NCBI GenBank assembly: GCA_015227615.1 | Contig: JAALGZ010000045.1 | Location: 1 to 64,000, forward strand | Length of the DNA: 64,000 nt | Direction of reading: 5' to 3' | DNA from: Labyrinthula sp. Ha | Lineage: Eukaryota; Sar; Bigyra; Labyrinthulida; Labyrinthulaceae | Shown here: positions 23,888 to 35,026 of the stretch, in pieces | How the letters are laid out: every line of letters begins with the position of its first letter | Position numbering within the stretch: the first letter of the stretch is position 1 | Notes under the pieces: model-generated | Database searches by the model: none | The model's input: only the letters and a program-made list of their open reading frames with translations | Told to the model about the DNA's origin: nothing | Made by a program: the position numbers and the translations under genes

Positions 23888-25379
23888 TCATACCCAATAG
23901 TATGTCTTTATTGGACATTCCAAAATAGTCATGTTTATATTTTTACTGAGCAAATAAAATATTTAAAAGAACAAGAAATACAAAGTATGATATCAATTGA
24001 TTCTAATCCATTGAATAGAAAACATATAAAAAATACAATTATACGTCTAAAAGTAAAATAAATACTTATTAGAACTAAAATTTTAGTTTCAATGGTGTAT
24101 TGAAATCAAGATAAACTCCCTCTCCTTGATGGACAAAACATCTACAGGAGAGAATTCCTGTTTGCTGATATACTGATTGAAGAAAATATAATTTTACTGG
24201 ATATACTGGAAAGATAAAACAAGTTATCTAAATTTAAACTCTCTATCATTCTAACTTGATGCCTTCAATTTCCTACTAATGCGTGTACTAGCTAAGAAAT
24301 CAATAATGGTATTAAAATAGTATGAAAGATTATGGAATAACGACTGGCCTCTAAGTATATGTCAAACTTTTGACTTGAGCTTATTTTAAAATATATCCTT
24401 CTGCTCTTATTCCTCACTTATTACTTCTTCCACTTTAGAACACGTTGCCTTCTTCTACTAGTACTCACGAAAAAACCCATGTGAATACCATGTATCTTAA
24501 AGTTTGATCAAATATTCCTTTTTCGTGTAAAGTGAGTCAACTTTCATATAGAATATTTTTTCAAGTAATAGAGATGCACTTTAGTTAATTTGTTAGAAGT
24601 TTTCTCACACTTCTCTTTCTCATGGTATAAAACCACCTATCTGAGTATATAACTAAACTTTCAGAAGAACATTAATACTTCAGGAAAACCCAAATTCAAA
24701 AAAACAAAATTACATAGCAGTGGCTATGAAGTAAAACGTTTATTCAGGTATAAAATACTATTTTATGTTTCTTTGGTGATCATGAATTTTGTACATAGAT
24801 AAAAAAGATCCACGGTATGTTCTCTTGTATTAGAGTTCATTTGTTGAATATGAGTAGTTCTTGATATGAGATTGTTTAGATGTCAAACTACTAGGTGGAA
24901 ATAAAAAGTTGTGTTTCGTATATTGGCTTAGACTCTTTTCACGTACTCGAATAAAAGCTATTTTAAGAAATCTATTCATCATTTATTTAATGGTTTGAGA
25001 GTCTTAAACATACTTTGAGACATGAAAGTATTTTTTTATAAGTAAAGTTTGAAATACAAACAAGAATACTCAACGCAACCTAAACCAAGAAGTAGGATAA
25101 TATGATAAACTAATTAATACTCCGGTAACTCCATTCTTGGAGAATTCGTTTCATACAAATATTCACCAGTCTTTAAATATGAGGTGGTTATATATCTTGT
25201 TTTCCTGTATTGTACAAATATTAAATACTAAATAAAACCCCGTATTATCAATCCAAGAAACCAGCAGACAGAGTACTCAAATAAATATGAGCAGAATCTT
25301 TATTCAGTACTTAGTATATGATCATAAGCTGCTAGGTTTTTGTGTGTTAACACCATACAGTCTTAACACTCATTTACTT
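23888..25379. other. Non-coding right part of duplicated segment, copy 2
   Basis: Counterpart of about 5232-6735 in copy 1; AT-rich, no convincing ORF. It ends at the target site of LTR element A. Confidence 0.75.
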
Positions 25380-25543
25380 TGTCCATCCTATGTAGACTAG
25401 GCTGCTCGGATTTTCTAATGTGACATAGTTGATAATAAGCCGCTGGAATATTTAGTAAGACCTAGCCGTTATTACTTCAATTTAAGATCTAAGTTTGAAA
25501 TAAAGAAGAAGACTTCAGATCAATCTACCTAGATTACGTGACA
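25380..25543 (+). repeat. 5' LTR of element A
   Basis: 164 bp, begins TGTCCATCC and ends ACGTGACA. Close to its end AATCTACCTAGATT can fold into a small hairpin. The sequence right after it (TTATTCGAATAACG) is palindromic and does not look like an ordinary tRNA primer site. Confidence 0.93.
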
Positions 25544-25685
25544 TTATTCGAATAACGTAAAAAGTTATTTAAAGAGATACAAGAAAAGACTATATGGCTC
25601 CCCCTGAAAAGCAGAAGAAAGGCAAAAAGCCTTCCCATGAAGCCGCAAGTCCCGATAAAAAAATGAAACCGCCGGTCAAGAGGCG

Positions 25686-26860
25686 ATGACCCCAGAGACC
25701 GACAAAAATGAGGACGAGGCATTTATGGAAACTCACAGCGACAAGGAGGTGAGTCTTACAGTTGAGGAGGTTAAAACATTACTGGATCAAGAGCACAATA
25801 AGGAGGTACCCATACCCCAGGAATCTGAAACTTCAAATCCTTTGGTTTTGGAACAGGAAGTGAGTAAGCAAATGGTTAAGGCCTTTAGCCCCACGAGAGC
25901 GGTTACACAAAGTATAAAGAGTCAGCTCCAGGCTATCCTAACTAGCGACGTTTTTATGGGAACCCTTGAGAGTAGCATGAAAAAGATCGCAATCACTACG
26001 GTCCAGGAACAGTTGCCAAAAAAGATAGAAAAGGACAAAGAGAGTTTGAGTCCAGCTGTAACCGATGAAAAGAGACCAATGAAGTCAAAGGTGCACAAAA
26101 ATAAGTCGAAAAGCAGTAGAAAAATACAGAGGAACCAAAGCAGACTTTGCTATTGGACCACAGCCGCTTCTCTGAGGAATTATTAAGAGAATCAGACTCT
26201 GGAAGTATGATCAGTGGCGTCACAAAGGCAAACCTTTCGGCGGTGGAAACATTGTCAAGGCAGTATGTTCCGTTTGCGCAACCTGAAAAGCTCAAAACAT
26301 TGAAAGGGACAAAAGTTGATGAATTTATGCATGAGTTCATGACCTTGAAGTAGAATGCCAAGGGAATAAACATACAGAACTTGTTATCTAAAAAAGTTTA
26401 AGATACACTCAAGGCAAAAAGGGTAAATGTTCAAGCGACTAGAGCGGTAGAAGCTTATTTAGAGAATAGAAGAACCAAGTTCAAAGCAAGAAATAAGAAG
26501 AACGCTATCAAAAGGATGAAAGATAACCTAACGTGGCGCAGAAATCTTATAGGTGGAGACAAACAGGTTGACAACTTTTTCGATGACGTCGATATGTTCT
26601 TGTCAGATTTAACTCCAAAGGAAAAGAAGCTACATTTCAAGAAAATTATAAAGATCATGGTTAACACTTTACCCTCATCATTCAAGATATCTGCAGATAA
26701 GGTGAGTTATAATAAACAACTCTGTTCAATGAAAAACTTCAAGGAGTTGCTGTATTCTAGAAGTTTTGTGGCGGAGAAGCAAAAACCAAAGGTTAGAGCA
26801 ACTAAAAACGAGAAACCTTCTATAGCTAAGCCAGAACATGAAGTAAAAAAATAAGGTGAT
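25686..26860 (+). other. Gag-like region of element A
   Basis: Several open stretches encode a charged N-terminal region and then a capsid-like helical part (VDNFFDDVDMFLSDLT, IIKIMVNTLPSS). A similar segment occurs in element C near 63400-63530. The lysine-rich end fits a nucleocapsid. Broken. Confidence 0.6.
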
Positions 26861-26929
26861 AAAGTTGAGAAGATTGGGCAAAGAAGCCCAAAAGCTACAC
26901 TTGCATTTAAAGAACGTGAAGACCGGCTC

Positions 26930-27250
26930 CTTTGAAGAGGTAAATGGAATAGCCGACACAGGTTAGGACTGTAACATCCCTCTGTTTTCGATTATACCGA
27001 AGTTTGCGAAGTCAGTCGAAGATTCTCAATACATTTTCGAGATAGAATATCCGTAGAAAACGCGCTACAAGGTCAAAAAGGTAGTTCTATCTGACGCCAT
27101 GTTGGTCCAGGGCGAGCTACAATTGTCGATGAATAAACAGAGATTCTTTTGCGTGGACCATAGAAATTGGACGGAAATTCTCATAGGCCTAAATACCCTG
27201 AACAAGTATGGTCCTAGGTTAGACCTAAAAAACGCACCACAAGCAAAGCC
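26930..27250 (+). other. Aspartic protease region of element A
   Basis: The segment VNGIADTG carries the D-T-G active-site triplet of retroviral-type proteases (bases near 26954-26962). It lies between the gag-like region and the reverse transcriptase, as expected. Broken. Confidence 0.6.
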
Positions 27251-27979
27251 ACGAGCATAGGAGATAGACAAGAAGAAGCAGAAAAACACTTCTTTGATGT
27301 CGGAAAATGACTTTAACAAACCAGTTGGTTCAAGATGTGTAGAACAGAAGCCGATGCTAAAAGGTGCCCAAGTTTTGGTAGTAGGTGTCCACTATAATGA
27401 GGAAGTACCTATTGAAATACTGAAGAATAAGCTTATCGACAAAGACTATGAGCTCTTAGCTATCCAGGTGTACTATAAGAATATACAGTAAATCAAAGAG
27501 TTCCTTATGAAGGAATCTTATACATTTATTAACAACTAGTTTTATACAGTCCGAGCCTAAAGCCTACTCAAGGCCATTTTTTCGAACACTTCAACACAAA
27601 GTATCTAATTTACCGAAGTAACAAAACAAGTCAACATATTTTTAACTTCCAGAAGGGAAAAGATCTTGTGATCCAAGACGACTCAAAGGAAAAATAATTA
27701 TATAAACTATTCAAGAAGATACTTAACACTCAAGAATTAAGGGTTGACACGGTCACTATTGTAAACGAGGCAATCTAAATAGCCAAGTTAGAAGTAACCC
27801 CTCTAAGTTAAATGGACACGTTCATGGCAGATGAACTGGTGGAGTTGGTAAATCACCAGAGAGATATAAAGCCTATTCTAATAAAAAAAATGCTAGAACG
27901 AATACCCAATGAGTTCAACAAAAAAGGACTCGGAAAAGGAAAGATTTAGGTTGAGCAGGAAAAAGAAAATAAGAATAAA

Positions 27980-29600
27980 ATGATTAGCCAAAAGATTGAA
28001 GCCAGTGAAGCAACTAAGGACCAAAAATTGTATTTAGAGAACACACTGAGAGCGAACCTTTCTAGCTTTGGACTGGAACAAAGCAACGCTCGTATGTCCT
28101 ATCTTACTCCTATTGAAGTGGATTTAGTGCCGGGACACAAGGTTATTAAAAGTAGCGGCTATCACTTTACAAATGAAGAGGAGTAGTTCATACAAAGAAA
28201 GTTCATTACCTTGCAGAAGGTTGGTATAGCCGAAGCATCGAAGAACACATTATGGGTGTTACCAATATTCATAGTTCCAAAGAAAATAAAAACCACTAGT
28301 GAATGGGAAAATCTAAGCGCGGAAAAGAAACAGAAATGGGACGATCAAAACTTATTAAATAGGTACCTAATGGTAGCAAATATGGCACGATTAAATGATA
28401 TTACCATACGTACCAGTCTAGATTTACTTAACCTTGAGAGACAGATGACCAGTTTGAGGGCACAAAGTATTACTTAACTCTGAATATTTTATCCGTATTC
28501 GATTTTCTTTCCACAAAACCCGAGCACATGAAGTATTTCACCCTTATAATAAGAAAGGGGGCATGGCAATTAAATGGGGCTCCGATGGGCTGGGCGAATA
28601 TGTCCGCACTTTTTGTGATAGGATTGTAAATGATATAATCGACGACGAGAACGCCAGTACGAGATACTTTTGCAGGCCAAAAACTGATGCTCTAGCATAG
28701 TTTTATGACCTACTCTTATATTCAAAGACATAGGAAGACCTAATGGACATGCTGGAAGAGATAATAAAGCGTGTGGCAAAAGAAATATCCGTTTCAATTT
28801 ACGAAAGTGTGAATTCTTGGAGAAAACTCTAGTTTGGTGCGGTCAATAAATAAGATGTGGCTCTTGGAACTTTGTGGAGAAATGTTATGAGGTAATAATG
28901 AACATGCCTAAGCCGGAATTTGAACATCAAGCAGCTCAGTTAATATAATTATTAAATTAGCTAGGACCGAACATATCAAAATTTGCAGAGTTGCAGTTAC
29001 ATTTTAATGAGCAAGCCAATTTGCAAGGGAAAACGCTAAAACAAGTTGAAAAAGAGCAAATCCCCGTAGAGTGGACCAAACAAATGGAGGAATCTTATTC
29101 CGAGATAAGGACAGTATTCAACGACTCGAGCAAATGTTTCTTGGCAAACTACGATGAGAAGTCCCCGATTTTGTTATTCACAGACTCGTCAAATGTTTGT
29201 TTGGTCGTTATCAGTATTTCAAGATGATATAGAAAATATTTCAAATATTTTACAAGAACTACGACCACGCCCACTGTTGTTCTTAAGTGGAAAATTCAAA
29301 GAGAATGAAACTAGATGGCATATAAGCAGCAAAAAGCTGTATCCAGTCGCCTACTCATTCGAAAGAATTTTTTTATTCTTAAAATGCACCGAGCAGGAAT
29401 ATTTTTATATACGGACCATAAAACCATTTTGACGGTATTGAAATCTTAGAAAAACGAAAAATGGATTTACTGGGATAGGTTATATAGATGGAGCATTAGG
29501 TTGCAGGAAGTGGATCTGACAGTGTTTCATCTCAGCTCGCGGGACAACTTCATGGCTGATATTTTAACAAGATGGGTACATGAGGCACATGAAGATAAAT
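27980..29600 (+). other. Reverse transcriptase and RNase H region of element A
   Basis: The reverse transcriptase N-terminal pattern is seen in TPIEVDLVPG, VGIAEASK, PIFIVPKK and YLMVANMARLNDITI, then NGAPMGWANMSALF. The RNase H part shows LLFTDSSN, WHISSKKLYPVAY and SSRDNFMADILTRW. The order and motifs are those of Ty3/Gypsy pol. Broken in several places. Confidence 0.85.
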
Positions 29601-30029
29601 ACACGAAGCTTCTGGATCTCAGAAAGGCAAATCTCTGTATTAACATAGAAGAACAATAATTTAATTTCAGCCATGATGAATCAAGAAATACACTGACTTT
29701 GAACCAGGGCGACTTATCTTTATCCAAAGGGGAAGAATAGACGGATGTCTAACGAGATATGCTCATTAATGCAAGAGCGATAACAACAGCCAGCAACAAC
29801 GTATAATACTTTGCGGCAAATAAAACTGAATTCCCCGAGAAACTTCAAGAATTAAGAGACAATTTAATAATGCAGCATGTGAGTTTTCTGATTTCATATT
29901 ACTCGGACAATACATGGAAGCTTTTTACCGAGGAAGAAATAGTAGAGTCACAGCAGGACCTGGTTGATAAGGAGTATGGCAAAAAGGAGGGTATCTACTA
30001 CAGAACAAGAAAATGGTAATACCGGCTAA

Positions 30030-30690
30030 ACTGGTGACCTGTTTAATAGTAGGACTTCATATTTCGAGGGGACACCCCTTCGGGGTTGAGGAGAAAGCAC
30101 AATTAAAAGGATTTCATTTTGAAGGTTAAAAGAAGTCAGATGTGGATCTGTTGCTTATATCATTTAGGCAAAGGTGCCCACACGGCTGTAGAGCTCCCCG
30201 ACTTATTATAAGACCTTATAACTTACACGACTAGCAATGAACATAAGACAGATATTACACGCTGATTTCCTTTATGTCAACACAGTTGGCTATATACTAG
30301 TCGTATTAGACGGATGCACTAGAAAGACTCATTTAACGTTATCGTAGACAGCTTCATCAGAAACAGTAGTCGACGCGCTACAGAAATAGAGAGGAGATTT
30401 CGGGTTTGACCCATACTTTCTCCTGGTGACTGATAACGCTTCTCACTTCGCGAACGCGCTTATGGAAGAACTGACGCGCAGCATCAGTTTCGAGCAGTCG
30501 TTCAACATAGCATATGAACCCTGGACAAACGGAGCGGTCGAAATAACTAACTCAGGGATCTTGAAGCATATGAGAGCGCTAATATCACAATACTCCCTAC
30601 GCGAGACGCAGTGGCCGAGCTTAATTCCGCTATTGAATCACATAGTTAACAACAAGCCCTCGGACAGAAGGGGTAGATTTACATAGAACG
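30030..30690 (+). other. Integrase region of element A
   Basis: DFLYVNTVGYILVVLDGCTR starts the core domain; LVTDNASHFANAL and WTNGAVEITN give the second Asp and the Glu of the D-D-E triad. The long stretch 30426-30686 is open and matches 59334-58459 of element C closely. Broken elsewhere. Confidence 0.88.
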
Positions 30691-31189
30691 AACTGTTCTT
30701 ATTCTATAAACTAGAAACGACGTTATATCTACAGAACCCTAAGCATTTGCCGTCAAAATAGAAAAGCAGTTAAAGCAGCCGATGGATGTGGACAAGCTTA
30801 TTCAGGAAGCGACAAAAATAAAGGAGATATTGCATGGTAAGTGTGAAAGAGCATATGAACTTACACGATTGGTCAGACTCGCCAAGAACAAAAGGAGAGG
30901 GAAGAACATAACCTTAGTGATTCAATTCTCCCCAGGTGATTACGTTTTGGTCAGCGAAACGAACACAATAACAACCCAGGAGAAAACAAGAATAACCTGA
31001 CATGGCCCGTATCAGGTCACGGAAATAATAAGCAGGGATATATATAATGCTGAAAGCCTCATGGCAAAGAAAAGATCGTACATGCAACCATAATATGGTT
31101 CTACTCGACTATAGAGCCGCTAGGGGCACAAGCTGAGGCAAATCTTCATGCACAATTTCAATGCTGTAGAAGTGGATAAGATCTTGGAC

Positions 31190-32000
31190 GTCAGACTAAG
31201 GGGGCACAAAGACCAAGATTGGAGGCAAAAGTAAGATAGAGAGAATTCGAGAAAACAGACGACGAATGGCTCCCTCTTAAGAGCTTATACAACGCTCTAC
31301 CGGAATTAGTGCTGAAGTACTTGGAAGTTACAGAAATACTCAAGCCAGAAAAGAGAGTGATATATAATAGGATCCTGAAGTGGGAACCAGGTCCCAAGAC
31401 AAAAAAGTTGCGAAACATAATCAAGGTTAACGCGGTGAAAATGAAGAACCCCCGCGCAGTGTTCCCAAAATACACGCTAGGGTGGTACGCTGAGGAGAAA
31501 GAGGTTTTGGAAGCACTCATAAAGAAGTTGGGATGTGGGAACTACGAAGTCTATTTAATCTCAGGCGTGTTACCGCGACGGAACAAGTAGCAACTATCCA
31601 CCCAGATGCAAAGGCTAATGCACTTCCAAGCAATAGGCCCGTTTCACGGCATCAATATAGACCTAGAAAAAGCGAAAAAGTTTCTCAGCGAGGAAATGGG
31701 AATACACAAGTTTACGAAGAGACTCCCTGGATAGTTCATATCAAAGCAGGGGGAGAGGGAGTTAATCTCCGTATCCAGGAGGGAGCTGCACGAAACAGAA
31801 CTCAGAGAAACTACAAAAATCCCATATTTCAGGAGGTTTGAAGACCCGGAGAGTTTACGCCTAGCGACCCAGGAATGGGAATGGAAAGAGTGCAGGGAAC
31901 TCTTCATAGCTAAGAGTATCAAGACAAAGCAGGAATTGGAGAAGTGCCTGGAGCAGTTCAATCTAAAAGCTAACAAAGCGCTAAAGAAAGTGGAACCATA
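31190..32000 (+). other. Spacer of element A with Myb/SANT-like segment
   Basis: Between integrase and methyltransferase lies a conserved segment beginning YTLGWYAEEKEVLEALIKK (from about 31471), followed by LGCGNYEVYL, LPRRN and a QAIGPFHG piece. The W-x-EE, GxGN, LP-R spacing resembles a Myb/SANT DNA-binding repeat. The same order (DWYPGKRLILEALVLKYGCG ... QAIGFFHG) is present in element C near 58215-58030, so the segment is a conserved part of this lineage. Broken. Confidence 0.55.
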
Positions 32001-32138
32001 ACTGGGCCTTATCGCAAAACTATATGAGCAAGACGACGTGTTATTCTACTCGTTGCACGCATTGAAAACCCTGCTAGGCGACCGGTCAATGGCCCAAAAA
32101 TCAACTTTGAGCAGCAGCAGATCAAACTTTATTTTGCA

Positions 32139-32963
32139 GTGGGATCTCTTGTCATATCTTTTAGGGTAACAAGAGACCTCATAGAGGTAGAGGTCCTGGA
32201 AGTGACACAGAGCAGAAAAAAACTAGTCCTGCACTACAACGGAGGAAATGTTTTTGAGCTACCTGAAACAGGTCACCGTATCTACATGGACCCACCGATG
32301 GCAAAACCGGTATTATGCAACGTGTTTGATTTGAATTTTAATTCCCCGAAGAAGAAGCAAAATAGGTTTCAAATAGTTCTCATGGATCCCCTTTGGGGCG
32401 CGGGCACTAGGCATCCTATGCGCGATGTAGCGCTGGAATATCCAACAATCCCCCTGAAAAAGTTCAAGTCTCTAAACTTTCCGCCAGAGCTATTAGTACA
32501 GCCTTCATTTCTATTTATCTGGGTTACAAACCGCAGTTTCTTCGATACTGTTTCTTGGGCACAGGAGAAGGGATACGCGTTAGTTGATGAGATAGTATGG
32601 ATCAAAAGACACAATTCTGGGTCGTTGACAGGGTCACTAGGGCAATATTTACAACATGCGCAAGAAACTTGCCTGTTGTTTAGGTCGCTTTCAAAGTCAG
32701 GATATTTCAAAGATATGTTCCAGGAGATTTGCAAGTTCCAAGGATCTTCGACCATAGTAGCAAACCCTCAGATGAATTCTTTTAAACCACTTGAACTGTA
32801 CACCCTTATAGAAGATACGTGGCCGCACATGAACTACTTGGAGTTATTCGGGACTCATAAGAATTTGAGGCCTAAGTGGACAACCGTTGGGCTTGATCTG
32901 ACTCCTCATTTTTTGTTGAATTACTTAACTTACGATCGTGAAGATTGGAAGGCCCCTCTCTAA
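32139..32963 (+). other. MT-A70 adenine methyltransferase domain of element A
   Basis: The longest uninterrupted stretch of element A, 274 codons, with no ATG at its left edge, so it was probably translated as part of a polyprotein. It shows the D-P-P-W-type catalytic motif (bases 32385-32396, read as MDPLW), then ALEYPTIPL, PSFLFIWVTN, HAQETCLLF, FKPLELYTLIEDTWP and a C-terminal LELFGTHKNLRPKWTTVG. These match in order the METTL3/METTL14/METTL4 fold (HxKEHCLxG, KPxEIYxxIE, ELFGRxHNxRPxWxxxG). Known members methylate N6 of adenine in RNA or DNA using S-adenosylmethionine. The substrate of this one is unknown. Similar domains lie in element C and in fossil B. Confidence 0.9.
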
Positions 32964-32975
32964 AAAAAAGGGGGA
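32962..32975 (+). promoter_or_regulatory. Polypurine tract of element A
   Basis: AAAAAAAAGGGGGA directly abuts the 3' LTR, the place and composition expected for the plus-strand primer. Element C has an almost identical tract. Confidence 0.85.
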
Positions 32976-33139
32976 TGTCCATTCTACGTGGACTAGGCTG
33001 CTCGGATTTTCTAATGTGACATAGTTGATAATAGGCCGTTGGAATATTTAGTAAGACCTAGCCGTTAGTACTTTAATTTAAGATCTAAGTTTGAAATAAA
33101 GAAGAAGATTTCAGATCAATCTACTTAGATTACGTGACA
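32976..33139 (+). repeat. 3' LTR of element A
   Basis: 164 bp, aligned without gaps to 25380-25543 with 9 differences. Confidence 0.93.
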
Positions 33140-33277
33140 ACTTTTATTCTTCTTTTCAATTGATTATTTAGATCTTTTTGCAGAAATTAGACTATACTAA
33201 TCATAATTATCTAACAAAATAAGGTCAAATTTTATTCTACCTTTCAGAGCTTCACAGCAAACAATTTCTTATCTTTC

Positions 33278-34033
33278 GATCATAGTGCTCTAAATTTCTT
33301 AACCTCATCACGATAAGTGACGTTCTTTCTTAACTGATTCAAGTATAACTTCTAGTTATTATTTAGGTAACTCAATTATTTAACACATTCTGTTCTTCCG
33401 TTGCTACCATTGAGTCTATCTCTCCGACCAAGTAAACGCGTAATTTTGCTATATCAAAGGGATTTTATTCCTTTGCCACACTTGATTACTAATTCACTGG
33501 GTTTTATACATTGCTCATACCCAGTTTTCTGGAACACTTCGGTATCATACTATTCTCCATAAGCTTAGTAATATCATCTAATCCAGCTTCCCTTTCTCCT
33601 AGATTAGATTAACTGGGTAAAACCTTAGCCCTATATAAACCCCATTCAGAGCCAACAAACTACACTTTGTTCAATAAAAGGTATAACATTACGGTTCTTT
33701 ACTTGAAAAAGTTCTGTTAAAAGGTTAGATTAGTTGGGAAATATTCAGTGGTAGATTATAAAAGGAAAATGAGGGCATCGAAAAAAATTCTTGCCAGTTC
33801 CTCTAATAAAATATATTGTTTCCTTCTAATAAAAATTCTACCTAGTGAAGTATCCAACTTATTTTCTTAAACTTTCTATTTTTCTTACTTATGAAAATGC
33901 TAGACTTAGTGTTTGGGCATAATTACAAGCTCTTTTATGGTTTATTTACTTTGTTATGAAGTTTTGGACACAATAAAACTAATAAAATACAGTATCTTAG
34001 TTATATTTATTTTATATTAAATATACTCAATAG
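33278..34033. other. Unique spacer with an LTR-like promoter/poly(A) arrangement
   Basis: Beyond the right edge of the duplication. Near 33630-33685 the plus strand reads CCCTATATAAACCCC followed about 35 bp later by CAATAAAAGG. This TATA-box plus AATAAA spacing is common inside LTRs, but no partner LTR was found and the borders are not visible. No ORF of note. Confidence 0.3.
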
Positions 34034-35026
34034 TTAATACCAGTTATTCTTAACCTTAGATTTTTTCTGAAACATATAACTCATAAATATTTTTTTCACT
34101 AAATGAATGTCGTCAAATTGATTAAAAATACTAAGTTGCCACAAACTTTTTCTTGCAAGGCATAGTATTCGAATAATAGCTCCAATAATACCAAGTTGAA
34201 ATATTTGATTATCACTAGTTATGTGCTTAACCCAGACTTGATGTGAAGTATTTTCCACATATTCACTCAAAGAATATAACATTGACAAAAAGCGCTTTTC
34301 TCTTGCTTCATCAAAGACTCCAAAGTCTGTAATAATCATTTCACGTAAACGAAACCTTGAGTATAGATCTTTAACTTTGAGAATAGTGACTGCGTCTTTC
34401 TTATATGATAAGTAATCAGGAGATATACCTACAACTGTGTTTTCACTCAATTCTAGTGCAGTTTTCGCATTTCCCGAGAAAGAAATTTCATCATCTCTTT
34501 CCCAAACGTATTTCATAATAAACGCACTCATAAAAAACTTTCTTCCAAATATTTCTTTTAAAATTTTGCATATCTGAAATGTTCTTGTTTTACCTGGGAT
34601 TAACTTACTCTTCAGTTTCAAGTCGATAGACAAAATATCTAGAACGTTATCAATTGCGGGAAAAAATCTTTTAAATAGATTTTCAAACTCTTTTTAATTT
34701 ATTTTCTCAAAGTATTCATGCCTTATTAACTCTTTAAAATACGGTTGACCCATCAACCAATAAGGAGCATCAGCAAACTTCTTCATAATAAAAATCCAAT
34801 TACTTTCTATTTTAATCATTGCATTTCTACCAACTGCTACCTGTCGAACAATCTTCTTTAGAACCTTTTTTGGTTTAAAAGCACTTGTTTTCTTCAAGAC
34901 ACTAAACTCTAAGTCAATTCTTGTATACTGTTCGTAAGAAGGTAGAACCTGGTTTTCAATATACAGGTCCACCTGAACATCAACAGGAATTTTATCTGTT
35001 TTCTTTTTCTTCCTAGCCAACATCAT
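34034..35026 (-). pseudogene. Distant relative of the 319-codon family, one in-frame TAA
   Basis: A single frame of 331 codons from ATG 35026 to the terminal stop, interrupted by one TAA at 34696-34694 and open on both sides of it. Length, strand and layout match the 319-codon genes. The N-terminal YIENQVLPSYEQYTRIDLEF lines up with YIGALPDPRDRYSSTWVDLD. The C-terminal EYVENTSHQVWVKHITSDNQ lines up with EYLKYHEETEFSIYIDDNLS, followed in both by a small-residue helix. Identity is low, so the relationship is an inference from conserved order. It may be a pseudogene, or two separate shorter proteins (34694-35026 and 34034-34633). Function unknown. Confidence 0.5.

Larger units (their letters stand above)
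25380..33139 (+). mobile_element. LTR retrotransposon A, Ty3/Gypsy-like with Myb-like and MT-A70 domains (broken)
   Basis: A 7760-bp element with 164-bp LTRs (25380-25543 and 32976-33139, TG...CA ends) that differ at 9 of 164 positions, mostly transitions. It is flanked by the 4-bp duplication ACTT (25376-25379 and 33140-33143). Copy 1 of the segmental duplication shows the empty site. Parts in order: gag-like region (about 25686-26860), aspartic protease (DTG near 26954), reverse transcriptase (about 27980-28800), RNase H (about 28990-29600), integrase (about 30030-30690), a spacer with a Myb/SANT-like segment (about 31471-31650), the MT-A70 methyltransferase (32139-32963), and a polypurine tract against the 3' LTR. 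It is broken in roughly a dozen or more places. It inserted after the duplication, and its LTR divergence is similar to the divergence between duplicates. Confidence 0.93.
14406..33277. repeat. Segmental duplication, copy 2, with two nested insertions
   Basis: Matches 1-6857 after removal of a LINE (19637-23875 with its target duplication) and LTR element A (25380-33139 with its target duplication). The remaining length, about 6.87 kb, agrees with copy 1. The right edge is near 33277, where CTTATCTTTC replaces CTTATCTATC of copy 1 and homology stops. The left edge at 14406 is preceded by an A run that is not visible in copy 1 because the window starts there. Confidence 0.93.

Noticed and set aside
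33600-33700. A confident solo LTR around the TATA-box and AATAAA pair
   Set aside because: No TG...CA borders, no target duplication and no second copy in the window; kept only as a weak remark.
19637-35026. A reassigned genetic code in which TAA is read as an amino acid, suggested by lone TAA codons inside the LINE and inside the 331-codon frame
   Set aside because: The transposon at 35.4-38.7 kb is also broken by TGA and by frame changes, and the intact 319-codon genes themselves end in TAA with only a few more open codons beyond. Ordinary decay explains the pattern.
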